Positions 1-15,171 of a stretch of 64,000 bases of DNA are shown piece after piece. The DNA lies in NCBI RefSeq assembly GCF_001522545.3, contig NC_031773.1, forward strand, positions 25,679,685 to 25,743,684, in the 5' to 3' direction. The stretch is from Parus major. Taxonomy: Eukaryota > Chordata > Aves > Passeriformes > Paridae. The translations under genes and the position numbers were made by a program. Position 1 is the stretch's first letter; each line of letters begins with the position of its first letter. The notes beneath the pieces are model-generated. The model was not told the origin of the DNA. It searched no databases and saw only the letters and a list, made by a program, of their open reading frames with translations.

Positions 1-2960
1 TTTTCTTCAGTGGGACTTTATTCTTTGGCTTTGGTATTTATGACTGTAAAACATACAAGAACCTTCTTTTAAAATTTTTATTGTCTGTAAATAGCAATAT
101 AGCTGTGACAAAGTCACAGAAAACCATGTTCTGAATGTGCAGTAATTACCCAGAAACTGGAAATTTGGACAATTAGTTAGCCTGTATTGATTTTCTTTGT
201 TGTTCATTATGAAATCTAACAAATAACTGTCTATGATATACATGTTGTTTTTTAATAAAATTGCTTTTCTTTTAATACAACGTGATGTTAACAAGCAAGC
301 ATACAAAAGAGAGGTACCATTTAAAACCAATTAAGAAATAGCTTGAGTTATGTAAAGGTGCTTTTTTTATTTGGCTAAAGGTGAAGAAAAATCTCATAAA
401 AAATCTGGTAAATTGTTGAGTCTCTTATCTTTGATTAATACAGGATTCATTTTGTAATATCAGAAGATCTTAGAAACTGTCTTCTGTGTCTTTTAACATG
501 TAAAAACATGATGTCATGAAATTAATCTTCATAATCAGCTGGTTTTCTGTCAGCCCAGTTTGTACAAGATGAGCAGTAGGAGCTGTCAGATAAAAGACAG
601 AGTTCCAAAATGCAGCAGATATTCCGTAGGTAATAATAAGATTACAGTTCCTCCTGTCTGTATCTCTTAAAATCACAGTAAATAAGTTCAAACAGACAGT
701 TGTAAGAAAAGCACTTTTGATATGCATGTCATAGCAAGTTTAAAAGTAAAACTTTGAATTATTTACTGTGTTTAAAAATATTTCAACCTATGAAAAATAT
801 TAAATACTTTTTAAAGAAGTACTAACTAAAAAAATAGCCTCTTTCCGATAAAAGAAAATTTATATTTAAATTATTTCATTACTCAAATACCCATGGGTCA
901 TTAAAGAGGAAGCAAAGATCTCTAAAATTTATCATCTGTATCTATTGAACCTCAAAAAATTGGTGACGAAAGTATTCTGTCAGACTTCCTAATATGGATC
1001 ATTAGATGTATCATGAAATTAGTGATGATGCTTAATGTTATTATATAAAATTTACAAGTTTTTTCATTAGCTGATATTCCAAATTTGAGTCGCTTCTTAT
1101 TGGAACACACAGCTTTGTGATTACTGCTAAAGTTCTTTAGTAAACTAGGTATAACACTGTGAATAGGTCAGAATATAACTTATGAGTAGTTAAAAAAAAA
1201 AGTAAATACCTCATTAGGTCAAGAATGTTATTTATGAAGTGAGAAATTTGAGATAATGTTTTCATGATCTAAAGTATCATGGGCATGCTTCACTATAAAA
1301 ACAGCATTTTCTAAAAATTAAGAATTGTTAAGGTGAGTCAAATTATACTCTCAAAATTCTGGCCTTTTTGGCTTTTGGATATATACTGCTAATGGTACAA
1401 ACCCATCACAGTTTAAAGTGATTCACAAAATTAGATATTAAAAAAGAACAGTGCAGTGACTTACAGCTCAATACTTTGTTTTCTTGATGAATTTAAGTTT
1501 GGCATGAAATTAAATAGCAGGCTGAAAACAATGGTTAAAACGTAAAAATCATATGGAACAGTTTGAGCTACAAGGTGTGGAATCAATTATTGGCTAAGGA
1601 AGTATGACAAGAATAGTGACAGGGCTATGTATAGTACCTACAGTTGTACAACATGAGGACTAGTAATTTAGACATTAGTAGAGCTGGCAAATATTGTATG
1701 TTGTCAGGAATTCTGTCCACATCTAAGGGATGAGACCTCATGCTAATGATAGCAAAGTTGAATTCTTCATGTCTTGAGAGACAGGTGGTACTTTCTTCCA
1801 AGGTGCTTTTTCAGGTAATTGATTGTCCATGCCTTTGACAGGCAATGCCCATCATGGAGTTTCTATACAAAATCTGACTTTCGTAGTGAACAACATTTTT
1901 TGCTTCCACTTCAGCCTTGTGTTTCCCAGGTTCTCTGTAGTCCTGAAAGCTGGCAATAAATTTTTTCCAGCATGGTCTGGCAGTATGTAGGAGCCACAGA
2001 GTTTCCAGGAGTGGGCAGAAGAGCCAGTTAGGGCTATGGTTGTGTTTTATTCTGGAAAAGACAGGAACAAAATATGGGGGAAAATTGTTATTTTAGCTGG
2101 TATTTAAGACTTTTGAGGTTTGTTCGGTTGTTCTGAAAATTGTCAGGAAGTAGGGCTAAAACATGAAGTATATGTCTTTTAAATACTTTTATATCTACTT
2201 AAATTTGTGGACTTTTTGTTCAAATAGTAGAGGAATGTGACTTTCAAACTGTCTTACTGTATAGACTTCTTGCCTTCTCCATTTTGTCATTAATACAGAG
2301 TATTTTTCTGTCCTTGCCTTCTTCTTTCAACACTGATGTCTTCTACTTTTTCCACTTTGAACTAAATGGAAGATCTTTGGGGTTTTTTTTAAGTCAGTTG
2401 TAACACAGAGCTAGAAGCCAGGTTTCCTGCAAAGTTACAGTATAACCCTCTAGGCGCCTCAGCTTGCTCCCTGTTTTCCCACACTATCCTTCTCCTTGGT
2501 GGTATTCTAAATTCTTTTCTCTGCAATCTCCCACAGCTGTAACTCCATGTGTTTGCCCGGTTGGCACTACTTTGTAGTGTTGTAACCTCTATAACCTCTT
2601 TGTAGGTTGTAATTTCTATAATACTCCTAGTTTCCATCTAACACATTGTAAATACCCACCACCATGCTGGGAATTCCAACCCAAAGGGGAAGAGCTCTGA
2701 CATGGCTCCTCTGGCTCCAGCAAAATCCACGCAGAACATAGAATAATTCTAGTTATTCCACAGTCTTGTCCCATGAGGGTATTTAATTTCAGTGTCTCCC
2801 CTGCTGCTGATTTTCCTACATTTGCAAAAACTTAACACCGTGGAACTTAATACATTGACATTTCATGCTCCTCTGCTAAATTAGGTGAAAATTGTTCAAC
2901 AAATTAAAAGAAAATTTAAAAAAGCTGGATGCCAAATCAGCTGAATTAAAGAATGCAATA

Positions 2961-3008
2961 ATAAGGATATATTCTTATCCTTATATCAAGAAAATATAAG
3001 GATAAGAA
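2961..3008. repeat. Three alternating inverted arms (two mutually exclusive hairpins)
   Basis: Arm 1 ATAAGGATA (2961-2969) can pair with 2976-2984, while the longer arm 2972-2986 (TTCTTATCCTTATAT) pairs perfectly over 15 bp with 2994-3008 across a 7-nt loop. The central arm is shared, so only one hairpin can form at a time. Confidence 0.9.
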
Positions 3009-3119
3009 GGATTGAAACAAAACACGACTAGAACCAAAATCTACAGATAAATCCATAAGGCTGACCACAAAATAAGAAGGTCTGGTCATCTGCCCAGACA
3101 GCCTTCAAAACCATTTTGT

Positions 3120-3143
3120 TATATATATATATTTGTATATATA
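3120..3143. repeat. (TA)n microsatellite, interrupted
   Basis: TA units interrupted once by TTTG. Confidence 0.9.
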
Positions 3144-6010
3144 AGCATTTTAATAACTGCAAATGTCTAGGCAGCTCTTTTTTCTTTTTGAGCATTTTGT
3201 GAACAATAAACACAGTTTACAAAAGTTCAGTGTGATAGGTAAATTGTTCCCTTTTTTAGCACTTTCTTCCATAATGGAAATGATAGAAAAAAAAGATTAT
3301 TTGCCCTTCTAATTTTTGGAGTAGTTTACTCAGTTACAGAAGCATTTTTTAGAGCTTTTCTGATCATTCTAGTTCTCACTAGTTTCTGACAAAAACATTT
3401 ATTCTATCCATGTGTTCATTCACTTTATTTTTTGACATTGGTCTTTGTAGTGATTCATGTGTGTACATATTCTTAGATTTCCTTTGTGCCTAAACATAGT
3501 AATACTGCCTGGTTTTAACCTATTTTCCCAGATTATGCCCTTGTAGATTCAGATTCCCTTTGAAGATTCCTGGAGTAAACTCTTCCTTTAGAGCTAAAAC
3601 GTTGACCTGTTCTCATACTTTGCTCTAGTTATCCAGTGAACACCAGTCAGGTATACTTTATAGTAATTTTGGGGTGCTGTCGTTTGCTATGTATTTTTGA
3701 GTGGTATGTGTTTCTCTTTAGCTTTCAAGTAGAATTTATCTTCTCCATCTGAATGCTATCTTGTTGAGGAAGAGTAATCATAATCTTACTCGTAGTATTA
3801 ACTTTTTATGATACATTTGAATATAATAGAAATTTGGATGAATATATGTTATCTTTTCTTGTCATTCAGCATTGATCCAATAAATCAGATAGAGACATAA
3901 TCCCTACTGGACAAATTCTGCACAAAGAGAAAATTTAATATTAACTGAAAATCATGCTCCCTGGTAAGTAGCTGGCACAAATATTAGGTATCAAATAAAT
4001 TAAAGAAGTCTTTTCTCATCTATCTCAAGACTGTTACATACCTATAAAATTATCTTTATATATTTTCTAAATCCCTGTATAAAGCACATCTCCGTAAATT
4101 GTGTAAATCTGGAAACAATAAATCTACAAAAGGTGTAAAAATATAATATTAAAATATTAATAAAAGGAGGCTTGATGCAGAATTCTATTGAGCACTCATG
4201 CTTCCCTGAGAAATTGAGAGCTTTGAAGAGAATCTGCCTTGACCTTCTCTTTATAAACTGCTCCTGAAAAAGAACAAAAGGTTTTTAAAGTCATAAATCC
4301 AGCATATACTGGGTAATTATTTTATTGATATAGAAAAAACCCCAACAAACTGAACACACCACATAGCTAGCTTAGGCAAAACAACATAAACAAGGTTTCA
4401 ATATTACTCTTGCCATACACACCAAGTAGGTCCTTCATTCACAGTTGGTTTCAACTACATGACTTTCTGGGATTAAGAAAATTTTGAAGCAATGTCTCTG
4501 ATCCTTGTATTTTTCTTTCTTCTCTGATGCCTGTTTGCATGTGCCCTTCTCCCTTGGCATGCTCTGCTCTGCCATACCTTTCTGCCTTGGGACCTTCTGT
4601 CCCTTAATGCTCCCTTGGCCACTGTAATGGCACGCTCTTCTTCTAGCTCCATATAATTTTATCTGACTCTACTTGAAGAGACAAAGTAGACAATTAAGAA
4701 AACACAATATATTAGGTCACAGCCATCACAGAAGCCATCATTTAAATGAAAAGTAATTTAAAAGTATAAACCTTTTATTATATACCAGGACTGAAGTCCT
4801 GAGAAAATCATCCTGATACGTTTTCTTGGAACACAAGAAATATATTTCCATGGACATAAAATATATATATAATTTAGCATAAAGTTGCTGATTCTAGTGT
4901 AATTCTTTATTTTGGCATATTAGCAATAAATGAGTTCAAATAAATTCAGGGGGTAAGTACAAGGAAAAAAATATTATTAGCACACACATCACTGAAAGCT
5001 GATATTTAGAAATGTCCATTATATGACCTAATGATTCATGTATGTAATGTGACATACTGAGATTAATCTACCACAGCAGTTTATATCTCTGCAAAATTTG
5101 GGTTGAGAGCAACAGCCGTTGATGTTTGAGTATAATTCTTTGAAACAATATTACAACAGATGAAGAGCACCAGTGCTTTTGGAGTCACAATATGTGGAAC
5201 ATTATTTACTGAATCTGTTACAAGAGGAAATAGCCTACTGCTAACAGAATGCCCTATTTATTTGTACCCTATCACTAACAATCAATGAAAACCCAACATA
5301 AATAAAGCAGAAAGCATTGCAGACGTTGCATTTTATGGGGTTTGTTTTTTTTTTTTTGTTCAAGTAAATGAATTTTAAGAAATAAGGAACTTTTTTAACA
5401 GAATAAAGACATAAACAGTATTTAAGAACAAAACAAATTCACACCATTCTGCCCAAACTGCAACATATGGAAGAAGCATCATGTGTTTCTTCCCATGGTG
5501 AATTCCACTTCCAACAGATAAGCTTTCAGGGACTGAGTTACAAGTTACATTTGTATTGTTTAATATCTCCAAATAATTAATTATCCATCCTCCAATAATT
5601 CTGGTGACTACTTTTCTACCTCTGAAGACTTCTGGTCTATAAAACATCCTGTGGCAATGAGCTTCTCATGGTAGTAACAGTTGTACTACTGATGTTGACA
5701 GTAGATCAAAGTTGTTTTGAAGAGGAAGTTTGTAGCAGTCATGTCTAAATTTAAATATTGTGAGATTTTTTTTTTTTCCCCTTGACTTGGCTGGATATTT
5801 GTATTTTCTATCCTCTGGGTCAGATTGTTTTTAATTTTTTTTTATTTATTGGTTTAGTCATATGTCTATGCAGCACAGCAGAAAAGCAATAAGCAAAACT
5901 CAGAAAATAGCTATGTTCTTTTTAGTAAGTGTTAGTGCAATTTTACTTGTCCTTAGTGTTGAGCTAATTTCCTGTCTGGTAGGCACTAGCAGTATTTCAC
6001 TTTTTCATTA

Positions 6011-6057
6011 AAAATAGAGAGAAGGGGGGAGAGAGAGAGGGAAAAAAAAAAAAAAAG
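6011..6057. repeat. Purine tract: (GA)n followed by A-run
   Basis: A pure A/G run on the plus strand with GAGAGAGAG and a terminal run of 15 A. It is a simple repeat and could be the worn tail of an old retrotransposed copy, but no body was recognised. Confidence 0.9.
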
Positions 6058-8498
6058 TGAGGAAGATATAGTAGATTATACAGATTACAATAGTAATTGA
6101 TGCAGTGTTGTAACATGCCACTGGGATAGTGCATAAAGCCTTCTGCCTTTGAAAACTGCAGTTTGGGTACATGAACAGTGACAGAATTTACTTTTTTTGT
6201 AAGTTATTTGATGGAATTAAGATGAGAGGAAATGATCATTCAGTTATATCTTCAGCTCACTGAAGCTACCAAATACCAGTATGTGATTCCTTTTTAGTGA
6301 TTTTCTACTATAAAACTGGAAGCAAAATTAATTTTAGTCTAAGATGGAAATGGTTGCTGCCACAATGCTCCTCCCACTCTCTTTTAGCAAGTCACATTTA
6401 TAAATCATTTATCTCATATAAATTACCATTCCATCCTCATGTTTTGGTTTTAGGAAGAGCTAAATGAGGTTCATTTCTTATTTTATGTTGTGTGTTTGCA
6501 TAAGTATTTCTGAAGTAATTTTAACTGAGGATGAAAATTTTACGTAAGGCCAGAGGTTTTTCACTTCTGTGAAAGTGAAACGTGCTCAGGAAGTGCATTG
6601 CATTGTGCAAATAAGTGTTGTAGCAGTCAAACTTCTTTAACTGCTGGCCACTGCCTTCCTTCACCCTATTCACTTACTACTCTCTTTCAAAGGCTTCAGT
6701 TCACATTGTGAGCTCTTGCAGCACACTAAGGTATGAGGAAACTAACCAGGTCACCAAAATAAAAGTGCCTTTTATAACTTAGCATGCTGAAATTTCTCTG
6801 TAATGGGCCTGATGGGCATCAAAACCTGAAAAAAAGTAGGGAAGGGCCGTAACTAACTTCCAGCAAAGCTGGCTTTGAGGTGTATCTTTGATGTATTTGC
6901 TATGTTCAGTTTAGATCTGCAGTCCAAACTCAGATTTTGGGCTCATCCAGGAGGTTGTACTATTCAAAATAGTATTTTTACCTGGCAATGGATAGCACTG
7001 CACAAAAAGACTTCATTGATAAGGGATGATCTGCCTGAATCAATTGATGGTAATTAGAACTATGTGAAACCTAAGCATTAGTTTGCCTCATCAGCAGCAG
7101 AAATGCAACTGAGAACAGAAGACCCACAGGAAGTTTGTACCAAAAATCAGTGTTCATTTTGTGGAAGAGGTGGGTCTTTTTTAAAAAAATTAATTTCATT
7201 TCTGGGTATTTGCTTAAATTGCATAGAAACTTCCCGGTACCTGGAACAGAGAAATCACTTTGAACTGGGATCAGAGTGCGAGAGAGCTATGAGATATGCT
7301 ATTGCTTTGTGTTTCTGTCACTAAATTTAGAAAATAGTGCATTTGGCAGAATGAATTAATGTTCTTTTACTTGAAAATTTTGATTGAGGGCTCACAAACC
7401 TCAATCATGTCTTTGCCCATGAGTTGGCCATTCAGAAATGGAGCTGAGGGACCTCCTACCAAAAGCTTAAAGTTCTTCATTGTTTGGTGAATCTGTCCTT
7501 GGCTGAAGTCCAGTGCCTGGCTTGGAAACTTACTTGTGTGAAATACTGGTTAGTGACAATTGCCTCATGCTGGCAACTGTTAACCAGACCTTTATTGGTA
7601 TCCATGTTGAAAATTTGATTTTTTCCACAATTTAATTTAATAATTGCTATAAAAGATAACCGGCAACTTGGAAATAAACTGTATAAAATTTGTGTGTTTC
7701 CTTAATGCCAGATTGCTTTCATTACAAAGTTTGGTCAGATACCCATTCTGTTCTAAGTGCCTAAGTATCTTGAATCCAGCCAGTTTTAGCTAATTAGTAA
7801 TTCCTGCAAGTATGTTTTCTTCTATCAGAAAAAAACATATGTTTAGGGACAGTTTTATAGTTTTGAAAACTGTATGTGTTTTCCAAGTGCTTCTGGACTC
7901 TGGGTGTGATTATGGAAACATTTATGTCTGGTGATATCTTTTCTCTTGTCAACCCCTTTTTGGCCTAATGGTTGTATATCAGTGAATGGAGATAGTATTT
8001 GCATGATTCTACCTCTTTTGCTTCTAGTTACTGAATTCAAGAAGTACAGATTTGAAAAGGTGAATTATAGGTGATTGCTTTTATGTATTAATGGTGCCTA
8101 TGAAGGGTCTCATTAACACTCACAGCATGGAAAATTCCTGCAGCTACCCTACAGAGCACTGGAAAACACGACTGCTGAGCAGGCTTTATTGTTTATGCTT
8201 CATTTTTCTAATTTATTCTCTTAAAGGGTATTTTTGCAACCTCCATATGACAAATAAGATAGCATATGGAAAAAAAAAAATAACTGGACACAGGCAGCAG
8301 GCATACTATTTTCTTTTATTTATCACAGGGGTGTTTTGTTATGATGTATTTTGGGAGTGAGGGTTTAATTTTAATTGTATTCTTGTGAATATTTAATTTC
8401 CAAGCTGGCATTTGGTATATTATTAGTGCATCAGTCAGTGATAAAACATCTTGTTGTAATATTTGCACTTGGAAAACTGAATTACGTATGTGCAATGA

Positions 8499-8518
8499 AT
8501 ATATATATATATATATAT
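8499..8518. repeat. (AT)10 microsatellite
   Basis: Ten uninterrupted AT units. Confidence 0.97.
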
Positions 8519-10030
8519 TTTATCGCAGAGTTGTTTTTTAAGTTATAGCATATTTTATACACATTCTTATGAAGTTATTAAACCAAATCTATTGCTTCTA
8601 CTTTTTGATGATATTTGAGGGCAATTTTGTAAATTTAAACTATTTTACTCTAATTAAAAAATATTCCTTTTTAGAACAAGAAGGAAAAAAAATATTTTTG
8701 CACTAAAAAAAGGGCTTACTTCATTCTCCTATCAGTAAGCAACAGGATATACCCTGCAATTCAGTGGTTCAATGTGTATACATTAAGTGGCATGGAAACC
8801 ACATATCCTAGTTCTTTTGATTGTTATCTATGATAGACTGTCTACTCCTTTCTGTCTTGCAATTGCATTCCTTGATGTTTAGCTGGAAGAGCTAAGTGGT
8901 TTTCTTGTGCTAGAAGTGATACTTTTGTTGCCCTGTGAAATAGCAAGCAGAGTGGTAGAGCACTGTTTGGGCACACATTACCCTGAAGGCATCGGTGTTC
9001 TGTGATCGACACCCATTCCATCCATTTGTGAGCTGGGAGTTGTACCTGGCAGCTGAACATGCCACTGCATCAGCCACAGCTTTTTATGTAGGTTGCTGAA
9101 AACCTCTGCAGCATAACGTACACTGACTTCAGATATAACCTGATCTTTTATAAAGATTTACTTCTAGAATGTATTTGGACTTTTTGCGTAGGAGTTTCTT
9201 AATTTTTTTTGTAAGAGAAGGAGCAGAAAGAAGAGTGCAGACACCTATGTCCTTGGAGATGGCCATATTCCCTCTCAAGAAAACTGGGAAGTCTTGTGTT
9301 AACTCTAGCTTAAATCTTTCTTGTTTTGTTTTCATGTTGGAATTGTTAGTTTTAAATTCTAATATTTGTGAATACTTGTGTCTCTCTCAAATGTGTCCAA
9401 TTTTCCAGCTTGTGAAATATACCGGTTGTTTAACTGATTGTTTTGTTTTTCCCTGAATGCATTTAATAAAACAATGTAACCAATTTGTGACTACTTCCTT
9501 GTGAAGGTTATGCATTCAGTGTTCAATATCATGATTTTGCAGATATATTGTTACTGTATAAAGTCACAGAATCTTTACTGATTGAATACATGTGTGCTTC
9601 TGGAAATAATTATGTATCTTCATACATGTAAAAAATAAGATATTTAGCTTTGATTTTTGCTTTGATTTTTAAATGTCATGTTATTTGGCTTAAAAAAAAA
9701 TAGTAAAAGAACTCCTCAAATTTCATATAGATGAGAATTTGGAAAGTAGTTGTTGCCATCTGTTGTTGATACCATGAAGATGTTTGTGAGGAGCCTTTTG
9801 ATTCCAGGTATTCCCTTTGCACTAACTCTTAATGTTCCGTCTTGTATGTCTTGAATATTTTAAGGGAGAGGGCATATCAGAGAAAGATCTTCCAGAATTT
9901 TTAAATTCTGTAGCTTGTGACTGCGGTACAATGAAGATGAGTCCATGGACTTTACATCCTCCGGGAAATTAAAACATCTGTCTCTGTTCAAGAAAAGTGC
10001 AAAACCAAAGTTTTTCTGTGCCTCTATCAT

Positions 10031-10199
10031 AAAACCAAACCAAACCAAGAAAAACACCCAAACAACTGACCAACCAAAAAAACCAAAACAAAAGCAAAAC
10101 CAAACAAACCCAACCCTCCCCCAAAAATAAAAAAAACCCCACACCAATACCAAGAAAGAAATCAAGAAAAAAAGAAAAAAAGAAGAAGAGAAACAAGAC
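10031..10199. repeat. Low-complexity A/C-rich tract passing into A/G-rich tract
   Basis: The plus strand is nearly free of G and T for about 110 bp, with AAACC-type units and short C runs, and then becomes an A/G tract (AAAG and AAGAAG units). The minus strand is correspondingly G/T-rich and holds runs of three to five G near 10118-10140. Long minus-strand reading frames over this tract come from composition, not coding. Confidence 0.9.
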
Positions 10200-13100
10200 A
10201 GGTTTCCTAAGGCCTCCAGTCCTCTTTGTTCTTACTGTTTTACAACTAGCAGCATCTGAATGGATCATTGTGCTTGTCATAAGGCCTTTTTTTAGCATAG
10301 AGCAATTAAAAGATAAAGTTCTGTGGTCTCTAAAGCAGAAGAGGCTGTGAAAGATGTGACACTTGCAAATGATCCCTGTCAATGATCAGGACCTTCCAGG
10401 AACATTTTAAATATTCATTACTTTAGGAATCAGGCATTTCAGTGCTTCTTATCTAGAGAGGAATTTCTTAAAGTCAATGTTTTGTGGTTAGAAAAAAGGT
10501 GTAAATTGATTCTAAAGAAAAATTCTATGCCTTCCAAAAAGTGTATCATATCTTTTATGGGTTTTTTGGTTTTTGCTGGTTTTATTTTCTAGCCTATATT
10601 GGTATCCATAGGGCAATGACTGTGAGAGAGTTTCTCTCTTTATATCCCACTATATCTGATGTAAAACTAGCAAGCTTATAAAGCCCAAGGCAATATACAC
10701 TAAAATGAAGGTGGGTTGCTGCCACCTAAAATACATTTGTTTAATATATTTTTAATTTATTCTGTCATCATTTTTGCTTTATTGGTCTGAGGTAATTAAA
10801 CACCCTCTTACTTCGATTCTTGTGGAATTACTACTCTTTTGTAATCTAATTTACTGAATATATTTCTAATATTTATGATAAATGCTGAGACTAGCATACA
10901 TCAAAAAGCTTTATTTCACTCAGTTCAAAGAAATGTTTACTGGTGTGAATTTAATGGAGATTTTATTGGTCTGTAATTATGCAGTGATACAAAGTATTGC
11001 TAACCAAGTATAGATAATGAGTATTTTAAAAAATGCAACAGTTTTCTTGACTTCATTAATTTAGGTGTGCCACATCTTAGAGCTACTCAGCAGTGCTGGA
11101 AGAATTGAATTTTGCCCCCTTGAGAGCAAAAGATAAAATGCTTTTTTTTTTTATTTTTATTCATCTAATGAATTGTAAAATTTTGCTGAAGCAGAGCAGC
11201 TGCTGTTCCCTGTCCTCCCTCCCCTACCCACTGGCATGATGGCCTCTTTTATGTGAGCTCACTGCCCCAGCAACAAGCCAGCTGTGCTTGCCAGTATCCC
11301 AGCCTCTGCAAGTGTCAGATATTTGTGCTCCACACCTTTGCACAAAGGACACTGACAAGGGACACAAGAAGTGTTTCACTCTGTCTCTGATCACCAGGCA
11401 ACTCTGACTGCTCAGCATCTCTCTCTCTCTCCATGGGCTTTGGATAGAAAGAGGAAAACAACTACAAAAGCCTGTGCTCCATAATGTGCCAGCCCATTTC
11501 ATTACACAGCACTGTGCTCTTGTTAGGGAGGGTGATGTTTCCATGCTCTCCTCCTCCACGTTTTGTTGCCTTTACTAGTTTGACAGTCCAAGTAATGGCC
11601 TTCTTTGATGATAGCTAAAAATAACTCTGGGAAAATAAACAGCCCTGCTCTGATTCCCTTGGAATTTATTGACAGCTTAGCAACTGTGGATCCTTATTTG
11701 GAATGAATTAAATCCCTCAGTTTTACGTTTGCCAGGACAATGTTGTTCATGGCTGTGTGGGTAATTTACTGGTACCTTAAGTCAGACAAATTTCACTCTT
11801 AGTAGACATACTCCTATTTTACTTCTTCCATACTTAGATTTAGATCAGAGTAAATATTGTGGTCTCTAATGACAACATTCTCAGTCTGTTTAATTTTTAT
11901 TTTTTTTAACGATCTGAGGTTTGTGTGAGATCAGCTTTTAAAATACAAATTTAAATTTATTTGGTGTGGTGTGGATTGACTTTTTAAGGAAGATGACACC
12001 AATTAGGGCTTGGAAGAGTGAGGTTGGAGAGTGTGAAGAATTGGCCAGGTTTGGAAAAAGAGATACAGTTTGGCAGCTTTGGCAGAGTAAGTAAAATATT
12101 TCAGACATTTTTACTGATGGCTTGGCTAGGAGGCATGTCTAACAGGGAATGGTAGCCAAAGGGGAATTGATCTCTGTATAGAACTTGGGCTACCTAACCA
12201 GTGAACTGTATCTTCCTGTGATGTTCATTTTTCAGGATGAAATGCTGTCCCACTGAAGTCAGTGAAAAATGTTGACCTAGTAGAATTTTTTTTTTCCTTA
12301 CATATTTTAAAGATCTATAGACAACTGTGATCTAACTTGAGTGTGCCTTTGATAGTTTACTGTTTCTGTCTAGCTGCTTAGTTTCCGGCTGTGTGTCTTG
12401 GACTTCTTGAACCATGCAAGGATTAAATACACTTCTTGGATAGCAAAAGTGCATAGAGAGGACCCTGAATAAAATTGTATGCTATCTTTCCCATCAATAG
12501 TGAGAGGCATTTCATCTTCTTTGGAATTCATGCTTCAGTCATATGTAACTAACCCTGATTTTAGTTTAGTGAACCACACACACACCCATGTAGCTTGTTT
12601 CTACCTGGGAGAATCATTACTTATTGATGTTTCCCAGCACTGGGTCTGACAAATGAATAGGAGAGTATTTGGTATCCAGAAATAAAGGCATATATTCCAA
12701 ACTGGTAATTAAATTTAAAACTTCATTAAATATTTTTAGCAGTTTACTTGTGGACTATTTTTTTTTTTTAGAATGTGTGTTTCCATTCTTTATCCAGATA
12801 GTTTTAAAGGAACTATATAAATTCTTGGATTTAATAATCATTAATTACTGATTAATTTTTCAGCCAGTGATTAGGCTTTCTTGATTTTTTTCATATCTGC
12901 TAAATAAAAAAAGGCAGGAAACTATGGATTAAATAGTTCTAGCATTTGCATTTAACAGAACTTATGAAATTAATTGATTCTTGGAACATTCTGATTTGCA
13001 ACTTTATCTACTAGTTCCTGGTGTCTCTCCCAGTATTAGTGAACAAAAATAATATGATGCCATAAATACCAAAGGCTCTTGTTTCCTTCAACTAATTATA

Positions 13101-15171
13101 TATATATATGTTAAAAATACAACTTAAAAAATAAAGAAGTTTTAAGTTTGGATAAGAAGAGTGAATGTCTGAGAAAACCTTGGAGTATCTTCTTTCTGGA
13201 GCTTGAGATAAAACCCAAGCCCATCAGGTATGCGAAATCGGTGAAACCTAAGGGATGTGCGAATTAAAAATGTCTGTGCTGCACTGACAAGTTAAAAGGG
13301 CTTTATTGATATAAAAGTTTTACTTACATGTTTATAAAGTCTTTCAGTGAGGCAGAACTGGAAATGAGGCATTGTGTGATGTTGAGGTCTTGAGCATCGA
13401 AACCCAGGAGTGTCTGTCAGTATTTAATGGCTGTACAATCTCTCTGCTACTCCTCTGCCTCCATTTGTTTACTAGAAAGATTAGATGCTTTTTAGAGATT
13501 CTTAACTAAGTTAGAAGCTTTTTTGGTTACACTGTCTCCCAGTGATGGTGCCACTCAGTCTACTTCTATGTAGGCTGAAATCTAATGGTAACAGCTCTCA
13601 GATTCAGAACCACTCAGTCCAAGCCAGCAATGCTCGGTGAGGGTGGCAACTCTTGTAAAATAGCCTAATGCTTTCAGGCCAAAAGCATTCTTTTAGCTAT
13701 GTGATATCATTATTCTGTCATTCCCCCACCCCTTTTTCTGCATTTTCACTAAATATAAATTATCCAACATAGGCTTAACTATGAGAGGAAAAGGTTACAT
13801 TTTTTAATTTAAAAAAATGTGAGCAAGAAAATGGAATCCTGTTGTCAGATCTCACATCTGTGCCTATTGCATATTATAGTACTGTTTTTGATGATATTCA
13901 GTGGTCCTCTGATCAACAAATTTAGTTACAAATATTCTGTAAAGAGAGCTTGAAATCCCACCATTATCTTTTGAATCTGTGGCAGGCATTTTTTACCTGC
14001 AGGCTGCTTGCTCATGTGAAAGCGAGCACATTTTACATTTAAAAGCACTTCAGCTTTTTGCCTGGAGTGAGCTTCTCTTGCAGCTGGCAAAGTCAGGATG
14101 ACCTCAAGGCTTTAGGAATAAATATGTTTGCTGTTTTCATTTTACTAAGTATGGAAATTGATAAGCATAAAAATTGTCTTCTAAAAAATAAAACAACAAA
14201 TATGCCCTGAAATGAAAACAACCACAGATTAAAAATAACTTCTATCTGATGCGCCATCTTTATGATATCATGTAGCATATATAATTTTTTGAAGACCTAA
14301 TTTATGCTTATAAAACATGGTTGAAAGTCTCCAATTTTTAACTCAGCTTTAGTTCTCTGTTTTTTAGAGCTGCATCTATAAGCTAAAGCACTCTGGGGTG
14401 GATATATCCCCCCTCATGGATACATAGCCAGCATTTGTGAGGTTAAGATTTTAATTTGGCCTGTTATGAAGAGGAGCAAGATAAAACTTAACTGTTCAAT
14501 CAGCAGTGAGTAGGTTTATGTAGTGAAGTTTGATATTTTGTAAGGCAGACACAGTAATCAAATTAGTGTTTTTTCTTGATTTGATTGTGATTGATGGAGG
14601 AAATGTCAAAAAATGCAATTAAAGAAGAGAGCCTGTTATATCCTTTAGAACAAGAGGCATAGTGTTAATGTAGTTCATATTTTCTAACAAAAGAGTGTGT
14701 AGTATAGATTCCTTGTCTTTAAATTTCCATTAATTTTTTTTGTAGCATCTTTATGGAGTTTTTTAGATATTAGGCCATTGATGTAATTGTGTTGCATAAA
14801 ACTTGTATTTTGTTCAAATATTTTGAGTATGTTGTTTTTGTTTGAATTCATTTTCAGTCTTCCCATCTATTTTTATTTTAAATAATAAATTGTGGTTTGA
14901 TTTAAACTGCATAATGATTTTAAACTTTCATAAAGATCATTTTAGAAATCTGAGCTGCATGGTAATTCAATTACTTCTCATATTGATTAGGTGAGTGTGT
15001 CTGACTGTTAGAAAGCTGTTTTTCCTCTAAATTCTATTGATTTAGGCAGCATACCCTAGACAGTAGCAGTGGACTCCGTTTAGTGTTGGAACATGCAAAG
15101 ATTGTCATCTATTATGCCTTTTTAAAATATATTTTACTATTAACCTTTTTTGTATAGAGAAAATAGTTGGA

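Noticed and set aside
9860..10382. Minus-strand reading frames of 101 and 137 codons
   Set aside because: They cross the G/T-rich complement of a low-complexity tract and consist of Phe/Trp/Gly/Val runs; composition artefact.
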